Positions 38,026-47,533 of a stretch of DNA of 64,000 nt are shown in pieces (positions within the stretch are counted from its first letter, which is position 1; every line of letters begins with the position of its first letter). Both the position numbers and the translations under genes were made by a program. The notes beneath the pieces were generated by a model, which searched no databases, was not told where the DNA came from, and saw nothing but the letters and a program-made list of their open reading frames with translations. Source of the stretch: Globodera rostochiensis (taxonomy: Eukaryota > Nematoda > Chromadorea > Rhabditida > Heteroderidae); the NCBI GenBank assembly GCA_018350325.1, contig JAEVLN010000014.1, forward strand, positions 1,018,001 through 1,082,000, in the 5' to 3' direction.

Positions 38026-39758
38026 ATATTTCCATCCCAAAAATGTATATTTTTTGTGTCATTTAATTTCCATTATTTTTGTTTCACTTTTTGTAGGTAA
38101 GCGACAAAATTAAATTTTAAAATTAACGGCGTAATATTTTTCCGGCATTTTCATTTTCTTACCGAAATTTTAAACTAACAAAAGTCCAACCCCCGAAAAC
38201 ACAATGCCAATGTTTGTCCTAAAATTTGCTATTTTGAATTTTTAAACAATTTTTGGGGCTGTCCGAAGCGATGCCGTCGGTCGATTGGTGTCGGCTGACA
38301 CCCCTCAAAATTTACACAGAGCAGCAAAAAATGGCCGGACAATGTGACGGCCGGCCCCGCCAGCAATTTGTGCCTGGCGAGCCGCCGCCGAAGGTAAAGC
38401 CAAATTAGCCCGAGGCAATGGCAATACTTTTGCCGACTTTTTTCGAATTACGACAAATTAAAAATTGCATTTTGTAAGCCGTTAAATAATGGCGAAAAAT
38501 CAAAACCAAAAATGGATTTGGGCTTTTATTATCTTTTCAAAGCCTTTGGCACATTTTGTACAAATCTAAAACAGACAATGCCAAAAAAGAAAACCGGGGC
38601 GTGAAAAAACTTACGACTTTTTTCTTTGACTTTCCTTATTTAAATTCCTTTTATTGGACCAACAAATGAAAACGTCAGTTTATAAACAGAAAGCTCGGGT
38701 TGATTAATTATTAATTAATTAATTAAATAATTAACTTTCCAATGAGTTGAGCCCTGGAGTTTATTCCATTTTCTGCATAATTAAATTTATTCACGCCTTT
38801 TGCAGTTGCAAAATCCGGTGGTCTGTCACATTTGGGGTACAATTCAAGTCAAAAAAGACAATTTTAGGGGGGCATTTTTAGTCAAAAAAAAAACAGGGCA
38901 TTTTTATTAAGCAGCCGTTAATGCCCTCCAGCGTTGTTTATGTTGTCCCTTTATTATGGCCGAATAAATGAACAATTACCGGCCCATATCATCATAACCC
39001 CTCGGGGGATGGATGGTAGACATGGACTCTCTCTCCTCTCCTCTCACGTTTACTTTCCCATAATAAGCTGCACTGGTTTTTGAGCTTTTTCCTCCAAACA
39101 TATCCCCTTTGGCGCTCCACTGCCATAACAAAGGCTTTTTTCGTGTGCCGCCTCTGCCCAAAAAGCTCCGGAGGGCACCGATTTTGGTAATCGTCGTCTC
39201 GGGCAACCCATGGCCTGAAAAGGCCGGGGGGGGGCGTTTGTTTGACGCAAACCCTGGCCAATTGCACCAATTTTTGAGTTCCCGGTTTTTGTCCAAATTC
39301 AGCCAAATTTCTTAAATTTTTTGCCAAATTTGGCTAAAAAATTTCAATATTTTACATTTTTAAATTTTAGTTGTATTAAGTTAAATTATTTTTTTGTTGT
39401 AAATATAAAAAGCTTTCACATTGTCGACTTTATGGTATTTTTAAGTGCCAAAAATGTATCACAGAATTGCCTCCAGCAAAATGGGAGTGCCTCGGGCACA
39501 TTTTTCTCGCCTTTTGGCCTCTTTTGGCACTGTTTGAGGTGCTAAAAATGTGTCAGCTAACTTTGCCACGTAATCATTGAACCATTAAGTTGGAAACAAC
39601 AAAAAACAGTATCGTTTTCCGCCTCCAACGAGGACGAATCGAACTTTTGTACAGAGTTAACCCGAAATTGACGAATTTTCCTCTATAATATAAATAAGTA
39701 AAATTTGAACTTCTTGCCCTCAGGCAAACACATTAATTTTGCCCTGAAGCAAAACGAT
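38026..39758. other. Intergenic region with one exon-like stretch
   Basis: Mostly AT-rich non-coding DNA. At 38,272-38,394 the plus strand reads an ATG followed by about 41 codons (MPSVDWCRLTPLKIYTEQQ near its start, QQFVPGEPPPK at its end), directly followed by a gtaaag donor. It could be a lone exon, but I find no partner exon. Overlapping minus-strand frames at 38,976-39,327 have no splice or homology support. Confidence 0.35.
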
Positions 39759-40929
39759 ATGGCTACCGTAATCTTTTTGCGCCCACTGCTCCTCACTTTG
39801 GTGCTTTTTGCCACCATTTTGACGGGCGTCGCGTTGTTCACGCCTTCGTGGCGCGGCGAGATCGGACTGATCAGCACCAACTGTAGCGGGGGCGGCTGTG
39901 GGCCCTGGTGGGACGTAAGTGGGGGGAGAATGGCACTCAGAAAAGTGCCGAGAAATGTTTAGCTTGTGGTTGGTTCCAACAAGAGTTATGGCACTTGGAG
40001 TCGGGCTTTTCGAGTCCTTAAGATTTGTTTTTTTACAAAAATTTTAGGAAAGATTAAAGCATCAACCACCGATTTCTGAGAGTCCCCCCCCCCTCCGTTC
40101 CCAACCAATTCGCCCCAATCTTTGGCTTATCAATAATTGGCCCGTGGGTTTCAGAAGTTCCGTTTTTCTCTCAATTTTAAATTTTTGTAAAACATTTGTT
40201 GACTTTTGCTAAAAAAACTTCGAAATCAATCATAAACATTTTTTACATTCACAAAAAATCGCGCAAATTTCACTTCCCCTCTCCAGAACCAGCCCGGCTG
40301 GTACCAAACCGTCATAATTCTTGTCATTTTGGCCTTCGTCGTGGAGCTGGTTTGTGAATGAATGCCTTCCATTTGCATAAACTGATGGCGGTAGTTTCCC
40401 CATTTTTTAAATGGTTTAATTTGTTAAAGCCCTTTTCGAAAATGTTTAGAAATTTACGCCATTCCCTTATTTTAAAATTTAATAATTTTTTGTTCTCTTT
40501 TTCAATATTTTTGTCAAAATTAATTTGTGTTAAGGTCGCGGTGACTTGGGCCGCGCTCTCCTGGGTCGGCTTTTGTCCCACCGCCCTCAATTTTCCGCTC
40601 GGCTTCCTTTGTGCCGTGGCCGCCGCTTTGCTGATCGCGTCCATCACTACATTTGCGGCCGGAAACCCTCACGAAATCGGTGAGGCCGGCGGGGCGGGTA
40701 GCACTTTTTTGAGGGTTTAAATTTAAACAAAAAAAAAAAGGGTCGGGTAATTGAATTTCAAGAAATTCAAATATAATGATTATTTCCCCTTTCCGCTTCA
40801 GTGGGCATGTCGAGTCACGCCCATTTGGGCTATTCCTACTGGCTCGCCGTGCTCTCCGCCATTTTGATGGTGTTCGCCACGTTCGTCGCCTGCGGCGTTG
40901 CTGGCCTCTTTAGCAAATTGGCCATTTGA
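39759..40929 (+). CDS. Claudin/Clc-like four-transmembrane protein
   Basis: Four exons: 39,759-39,914, 40,287-40,349, 40,535-40,679 and 40,802-40,929, all with clean GT-AG borders and matching phases. The protein of about 163 residues has four hydrophobic helices: FLRPLLLTLVLFATILTG, VIILVILAFVVEL, FPLGFLCAVAAALLIASI and WLAVLSAILMVFATFVACG. The first loop is short and extracellular with a Cys pair and a W-W (NCSGGGCGPWW). This order fits the claudin/PMP22/nematode Clc-like superfamily, whose members act in epithelial junctions or as channel-associated subunits. It is a little shorter than usual (about 180-220 aa). An acceptor-like ccctcag about 37 nt before the ATG may be a trans-splice site. 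AATAAA lies at 41,081. Confidence 0.75.
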
Positions 40930-41080
40930 AATTTGGCAAAAGAAAAAAGGAGAGGAGCAAATTTTTAATGTAATTTTAAACCAGACAATGATCACATTTC
41001 CGTCGTTTGTCAAACTTTAATTTTGGAAAATATGATTTCCGTAGGCCTAAGCCTAAAGGATTTGTCATTGACATTTGATG

Positions 41081-41086
41081 AATAAA
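41081..41086 (+). terminator. Poly(A) signal AATAAA after the claudin-like gene
   Basis: A canonical hexamer about 150 bp past the stop codon of the four-helix protein, in AT-rich sequence. Confidence 0.5.
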
Positions 41087-41432
41087 AATATTATGTTTCG
41101 ATTTAAAGGGGTGGTTCCCCATTTCGCATGTGTTCGGAGTTCAGACAATCGAATCAAAAATAAAAGAAACAAATAAAAACTGAGAATATTATGTTGATTT
41201 GTGGAAAAGAGCTCATTTTCCTGTATTTATAGACAAGAATGAACGGACAAGGACGAAGAAAAGAGAAAATGTTTTGTATAAAAGCAAAATTCTTTGATCG
41301 GGCATTTCGCCACTTCTTCTTTCAAACTCGTTTCATCATTAATGTAATGCCCACTTTTTTGTTCATTAAGCGTCAATTTATTCTTTCTTTTCAGATCGCC
41401 GACGCGCTGTGCACACATCGGGCTTAAACGAC

Positions 41433-42840
41433 ATGACCGGAATAAACGAAGGCCCAGTACCGCCACCACAACAACAGCAGGAGCGGCGGGAACGCGTGGT
41501 GCTTGCTCTTCAAACTCTCGTCGCAGGCCGTTGGACAATCGAAAGAAAGGTGGCCGCTGGACCGTTCGGAGACGTCTACTTGTGCAGCGACGGGCAAGCA
41601 GTGCAAGGAACTCTGAGGACAGAAATCATCGACGATCAGACTTCGTTTCTTGTGCCGGAGGTGAGGCAGTGCAATCGCTTTTTATTTGTTTTTGGGAGTC
41701 ACCCACACATTTTTCAGGCTCTTCTGTTGCGCAGTCTGGCAGACATTCAAGCCGATGAAGGAACAAGACATTTCTGCCGTTGCTTGGACATTGGCGTTGA
41801 TCAAAAGACGAACGCGACGACAGGACAATTAGTGAACTTCAACTACACTGTGTAAGTTTCGCATTTGATGGCCGCTTTTTTTTATGTTGTTAACGGTCTC
41901 AACTTTTCAGCACCTCACTGGTCGGGCGCAGAGTTAACCTCCTTGTTCCTGATGGTGTCAGCTTCAGCCCCGGAACAGCAATCAGCATGGCCATCCAACT
42001 GCTCGAAGCGATCAAAACTCTGCACAGCATTGGATATGTGCATCGGGACATCAGACCAGGAAACTTGAACATTGGACGTCCACAACTCAATGAGCAGCGA
42101 CTTCTCTACTTGCTCGACCTGGGAATGGCGCGTAAATACCCAATTCAGGGGCCGGCTGGGGAGGTAAGTGAATTTCACATTTTTCCGAATTTTGACATCC
42201 GTCCGTAATTTTCAGGCCCCAATACCTGAGCCGCCAACTCCTTTAAACTACCGAGGAACTCCGATGTTTATGCCAGTCTCTGCGCATAGGAACCAAGCGT
42301 ATGACAGAAAGGACGATGTCGAGTCGTGGATGTACGTCTTGATCAAATTCTACAGAGGTGCCCTTCCGTGGAGCGGCATAACAACTGAGCGGGAAGTGAG
42401 TGACAAATTTATTCGCGACAGAAACCAATCGCATTTTTCTGTTTAGATGGGCCCGGCAAAATCTCTTCGAACGCAAGCAACGGTCAACATTGAACGTCGA
42501 ACTCGCGCAAAACTGCTTGAGGGATGTCCGGCCGAGTTTGCTGAAATTCTCACACACATTGTGAGTTGAGTCTGGGGGGAATCTAATATTAATCAATTTT
42601 TGTTCGATGATTTAGGATCAACTGCAACGCTACGATCGCCCCAACTATGAGCTGATCACCACGCTCTTGCGCAACTGTCTTGAAAACAACGGTTTCCCGG
42701 AGCGCCCGTACGATTGGGAGATCGCGAGACAAGCGCCAAGCGGAGCAAGCGCGCAACGACCTGCCCGAAGTACGTCAAGCACGCAACGACCTGCGCGTGG
42801 ACGAGGCGGCCGGGCACGAACGGGAAGTCGTGCACGTTGA
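41433..42840 (+). CDS. TTBK/CK1-superfamily protein kinase, divergent
   Basis: Six exons: 41,433-41,660, 41,718-41,851, 41,911-42,163, 42,216-42,395, 42,447-42,560 and 42,616-42,840, all with consistent phase. The fold is that of the casein-kinase-1/tau-tubulin-kinase group, which is expanded in nematodes and often expressed in sperm. There is a glycine-rich loop (AAGPFGDVYLC), the catalytic-loop sequence YVHRDIRPGN, the metal-binding segment DLGMARKY, the substrate-loop motif YRGTPMFM, and the DDVESWMYVL helix typical of TTBK. Odd points are Arg where the ATP-binding Lys is expected (GTLRTEI), HRDxR in place of HRDxK, and DLG in place of DFG. Activity may therefore be reduced or lost. The C-terminus is a basic RG/RP-rich tail (RPARGRGGRARTGSRAR). 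A ttttcag acceptor about 38 nt before the ATG suggests trans-splicing. Confidence 0.85.
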
Positions 42841-43294
42841 ACATCGGGGACATGCGAGAAGCGGACATTTAATGCGCCCTAGATGATGGTCGAACGCTGA
42901 TTAATTGACAGTCCAAGCATTGTGATCTCTGAACCCAATTCGATCCCACAATTTATTGTTCATCACAGTCATCGTTAAATTGTACATAATGTTCATCAGA
43001 TAAAAGTATTCCAAGCCAATTCGTTTTTCAAAGTAGATCCCATCCCTGCTAATGGGGAGGTCAATTACGTAATTAATAAAAAAAATGCCGAAAAGTGGCT
43101 GAAGTAGGAAACCGCCAAATTTGACGCCTACCCAAACCCATTCTCGGCCTATTAGTCTTTACATCCACTCATCAAATAAAATGAATCTCTCGCTTTAATT
43201 GTCGCTTCTTAATCGCCCTCTTTAGCGGTTTTTGAACCGTTTTGGCGTATTGTGCACCATTTGTTTTTCGGCTTTCAGGTAAATATTGCTAAAA

Positions 43295-44755
43295 ATGAGT
43301 CGAATTTATGTTGGACATATTCCATACGAAGCCAGAGAAAAAGACGTCGAGCGCTTCTTCAAAGGATATGGACGCATTCGGGACATTCTGATCAAGGTTT
43401 GGTTTGGCATTCGTCTTGGGTCGGAAATTGGCAGTTTTTGATCACTGGTTTATTGTAATGCCATCTCGATTGTGAACCGAAATTTGTAGTTGAAGAGATC
43501 CGATTCATCTTTTTCACATGGACTCTCAAAAATTAATTGCAATAAAAACACGTAAAATTCGGTTTAGCGCGGTTACGCCTTTATCGAACTGGACGACGCA
43601 CGTGACGCAGATGATGCGGTGCACGACCTCAACGGGCGCTCGATAATGGGAATGAGGTTTGCTTTTTGACGCATAAAATCACTGATTTTTTTGGACAAGT
43701 TCAGTCGTTCGCCTGTTGTTGATTTGCATGATTTTTTTTTAGGGTTACGGTTGAAATCGCCAAATGTCGTCCATGGCGCAGCGGGGACTCGTGGAGTTCG
43801 CGTCGTCGCTCGCGCACGCGGGACCGTCGTCGACGTAGCCGCTCGCGCGATCGCCGACGCTCGCCGAAGCACTCTCGTTCGCGTTCTGTTGCGTCGCGCA
43901 GTGCAAGTCCGGAGGTAAGTAAACGGTTTTCTGCCCAACAAATAGTCACAAAAGTTTCGTTGGAGAGGGTTAACCCAACAGACTTTAACGAGTGACACAT
44001 TTTTGAACGGGGAGTGGAGGCTTTGAATTAGCCCTATCAGTGTTTGACGAAATTAGAATCATGTTGACAAAAGCAAGATTTATGGACGAGTTAGCAATTT
44101 ATTTTTAACAGCTCAAGAAAGCGCGTCATTCGCCGTCGCGGTCCCGAAGCCGTACACCTGACAAAAAACGACTGCGCTCGGCCTCGCCACGCCGTTCGCG
44201 TTCCATCACTCCCAGAGACCGGGGCGCCCGTCGTCGCAGTGACGCAAAGGAACGTAGAAGCCGCTCGCCGAAAGACCGCCGCGGGGGCAGTCACTCGCCG
44301 AAAGATCGCCGCGCGAGTCGAAGCCCGTCGGCCGATCGCGGTGGGAATCGAATATTCGCGGATAATTTCCTTTAATGACGCCAAAATTCTTAGAACGGGC
44401 TGGTGATGGTGGTGGAAGTCGCTCAGCGTCGCCGCGCCAGGACGACTCCGTCGCGGCCGCTCGCAACGACATTAAGGCGGACGGAGGGGACAGTCACAGC
44501 CGTTCCGGTTCGCGCTCGCCTTTCCGCAACGGCGCTGATGCCAATGCCGCTGCCGAAATCGACACCAGCAATGAAACCAACAACGATGTCAAAGTGAAGG
44601 AGGAGACGACCAGCAATGAGACCAACAACGATGTCAAAGTGAAGGAGGAGACGACCAGCAACGAGACCAACAACGATGTCAAAGTGAAGGAGGAGACGAC
44701 CAGCAATGAGACCAACAACGATGTCAAAGTGAAGGAGGAGGCGTTGGAGGACTGA
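43295..44755 (+). CDS. rsp-5: SR splicing factor, RSP-5-like (one RRM, RS domain)
   Basis: Five exons (43,295-43,396, 43,568-43,656, 43,743-43,914, 44,112-44,340 and 44,394-44,755). The N-terminal 75 residues are an RNA-recognition motif with RNP2 (IYVGHI) and an RNP1-like RGYAFIEL, closest in my memory to C. elegans RSP-5 (shared REKDVERF, KGYGRI, DADDAVHDLNG). There is no second RRM. The rest is an RS domain (SRSRDRRRSPKHSRSRS) expected to be phosphorylated by SR kinases and to act in splice-site choice in the nucleus. The last exon ends in an acidic tail made of a four-copy 15-residue repeat, unlike usual SR tails. The ATG follows a gctttcag acceptor by 16 nt. The ortholog assignment is from recalled sequence, not a search. 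Confidence 0.8.
44565..44744 (+). repeat. 45-bp coding minisatellite, 4 copies
   Basis: Each unit encodes TSNETNNDVKVKEET. The copies are nearly identical, with only synonymous-looking changes (aacgag/aatgag/aatgaa). It forms most of the acidic tail of the SR protein and is a likely length-polymorphic site. Confidence 0.95.
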
Positions 44756-45226
44756 CCGAGTGAACCGTCCGTGTCGGTTTTTTGTTGCGGAGTCCCTGGG
44801 ATGTGTGACGAACTTTTTAATTCTCCATTTCGTGATTCGTATTATTTATTTTGTTAAACAAAAAGCAACTGCTTCTCTGATGATAAATTCTTTTCATTCA
44901 ATGTTTCATTGACTCCATTGTTGAAAATACCCATCATTCCAAGGGAAGTAAGTTGATAAAATCTGATCTTGTGACTATTGCCGAATTGTCCGACTTTTTG
45001 GTGCTTACAAATTAGAATAATTTGGGGGGAACTATAATGAACGCCCGACCCACTCCAAAACAGCGTAAATGATATACCGATCGCTTTGTCTCGAGCAGAT
45101 AGGTCAAACAGTGACTTTTTTATTGGATTTTCGCGAACTATCAACTATTCTTGTGTGCGATGGATTTTCAAAACTACTTAAAAGAATGTTAAGTAGATAG
45201 GAAAGATGATACAATTGGCGGGATTG
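44756..45226. other. Convergent intergenic spacer
   Basis: About 470 bp of AT-rich sequence between the plus-strand SR gene and the minus-strand gene that ends at 45,227. It should hold both 3' UTRs. I see no further gene. Confidence 0.5.
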
Positions 45227-47269
45227 TCAGGAACTCTCCGAGAAATCGATGATTGGCACTTTAAACCGCCGGTTAACATTATTATTGGTGTTGCCGTTAA
45301 ACAACGATGAATCGCCGCCGGTGTCGTTACTCTCTTCGCCGCCGGCCGACGCATTCTTCGCCAGAATTATTTGCATTGTATTCGGGTCGAACAGCGCGTT
45401 TCGCAGTGCGTTCGTCTCCTGAAAACAAAATAATGAATTAGGCGACGTCCAACATTAATCTTTTTAGGCATAAAAAAACAAATTAGCGAATATTTTTAAT
45501 TCACCGACCAAAAGAACGTCGGCCATTATTTCATACTGCGCTCGCTGGTGGATGGCGTCCAGCGCACGCAACGCAATGTCGGCGTGTCCGTTTAGAAGTG
45601 CAAAATTGACTCCGTTGATGGACTCGACAAGGAATTGGGACATCACACGGATTCGGGCCTTTCTTGATTGGGGCGGGGGCATCAAGTCGCCTTGGCTGGC
45701 TGGCGATGTTTGGCACTACTTGCTGAACTCGGCGAACACTTCGGTGGAGGCCCTCTCGCGCAAGACGCGTTGGCGTAGATCGCTTTCCTGGAAGGAGAAA
45801 CCGCTGCGGCAAATGTACAGCAAGGAACGACACAGCGCGGGACAGATCACCTCGGGCGCCATGTGCGAGATCAAATGGCTGACCTGGAAATTTTTGAAAT
45901 GAAAATTTGGCCAAATTCTTTGCGCACGACCACTCGCATCAGCCGCGTGAGCACTGTGAAGCGATTCTCGGCGATCATCGAATCGATGGCTGGGAAAGGG
46001 CCTAACCGAACAGTGCTGGTCCTCTTGCTCTGAAACAGACATTGTGCAACCCCTACTTCTTACGATCAGTATTCCTGTTCGAGATCAGCAATTAAATTAT
46101 TTGTCACAACAACAACCCTATCCAACCGCAATGATCAGATGGATGGTTACGGTCAGATTTGCCCGGAACCCGATCACAATTTTGATTGATTACCAACCAC
46201 CATGAAGAAGGAAGGCACTGACCCTAAGCGTTCCGCCTCTCCCCGACGAACAACTCGTGCCAGCGCCGGCGGCTGTCAGCAATTTCGACTGCGATCCGCC
46301 GCCGCTTTTCCAACTGACGCTGGCCGTCTCCGTCTGCGGGCAAATGCTCACTTTGGCCCCGCTGGTGGAGCCGCCAAAGTCGGCGGCTGGCACAACGCTG
46401 GCACTGCGCAGGAGGGGCAGAAGGACCTGAACATTAAGTGAAATATGACGAAATTCTCTTACAAATTAGTAATTTGTTTAAAATTGAACACGAAAAATAC
46501 ACTAAAACTAACATTTCCAAAAAGTAAATATTATAATTATTGATTTTCGGGGTACCTCTTCCGATCGCTTCGCCATCGACGGAGTGCCCGGACCGGCGGC
46601 CAAAATTTCTTCATTGTAAATGGCCAAAAAGAGCGTCTCGAGCATCTGTGCCGCGTTCAGCCAACGTTTGTTTAAAGCCTAAAATTAAAATCGAATTTAA
46701 TTTCGTTGTAAAATAAATTCACTTTATGGCGCACACACCTTAAGGTATAAATGGACGAAAGTGGGGGTCAATTGGAGCACAAAACAGCGCGCCGCACCTG
46801 CAAATTTAAAAAGAAAAATGTTGATGGCCAAAAAACAGGAGAAAAGAGTTGGAACCAGGTACAACCCCGCGGGAAATGTTCAGGAATTTGTCCCGAATCC
46901 CAGGGAAATTTCGTGCTTAACGCCCATGACACCGAATTTGTAGTAGAGCGCAAGCAGTTGGGCGACGAGCGGTGAGCTGAGGCGTGTGTCCTCAAAATTG
47001 CAGCAGAAATACTGCAGCAAAATGTTGGTGGACGGACTGAGGTGGCGCAGCAACGGACGCCATTGGGACGGTGACTCGGGCGACGCAGCCGCTTTATCAG
47101 CAGCATCCGCGACGGAATTGTCGGACTGAATTATGGGGCAGAATACATCTTGAAAGATCTCGAGTTTTCCCGGAAACAGGAATTCCGGAACAAAAATGCC
47201 GCACCAGCTGATGTCTGCCAGGGCAGAAGCGCTCATGGAGGCCGCCCAACCAATCATGCAGCTGATCAT
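45227..47269 (-). CDS. Unassigned alpha-helical protein, downstream of cct-3
   Basis: About seven exons on the minus strand: 47,269 to about 46,880, about 46,795-46,741, about 46,677-46,556, about 46,430-46,223, about 46,030-45,926, 45,884 to about 45,724, 45,662 to about 45,507, and 45,420-45,227. Recurrent Leu-rich helices (PLLRHLSPSTNILLQYF, PLVAQLLALYYKFGVMGV, RVMSQFLVESINGVNFALL, ADIALRALDAIHQRAQYE) suggest a HEAT-like alpha-solenoid subunit. The C-terminus is Asn/Gly-rich and ends RRFKVPIIDFSESS. The start at 47,269 follows an in-frame stop and a gtttcag acceptor about 30 nt upstream. The first exon resembles, weakly and from memory only, part of Integrator subunit 2, but the C-terminus does not, so I leave it unassigned. 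A shared transcript with cct-3 is likely. Confidence 0.6.
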
Positions 47270-47293
47270 TGTTCATTCTTTGTGCCCCACCCT

Positions 47294-47305
47294 GAAACTG
47301 GGATG
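47294..47305 (-). promoter_or_regulatory. Probable spliced-leader acceptor of the gene downstream of cct-3
   Basis: The minus strand reads cccagtttcag followed by ggtggggcac, about 30 nt before the ATG at 47,269. It lies about 115 nt past the cct-3 poly(A) signal, the spacing typical of nematode operons. Confidence 0.5.
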
Positions 47306-47415
47306 TTGTGTTGTATTGCAACAAACAAAATTGTTCCTTTTAAGATTGAGGAAGTATAGTAAACGCAAAACAACCGACAAAATGCAGCAAAAATCATCCG
47401 TTTCGTCAAAACAAA

Positions 47416-47421
47416 TTTATT
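47416..47421 (-). terminator. Poly(A) signal AATAAA of cct-3
   Basis: tttatt on the plus strand, 113 bp past the cct-3 stop codon. It is placed between that gene and the acceptor of the next one. Confidence 0.6.
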
Positions 47422-47533
47422 TGTAATCGCAAAAATTCAATCTGGTATCAGATAAAGCATGAAATCAACAAATCATTTAATTAAGTCCTCCAACAAGAAT
47501 GGCCACTGTTCACGAACGCCGCCATCTGGGTCG

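Noticed and set aside
38976..39327. Overlapping minus-strand frames of about 110 codons
   Set aside because: Three frames are open over the same GC-richer patch and none has coding-like features or homology.
45227..47269. Assignment to Integrator subunit 2
   Set aside because: Only a short stretch (AQLLALYY region) resembles my recollection, and the C-terminal half does not.
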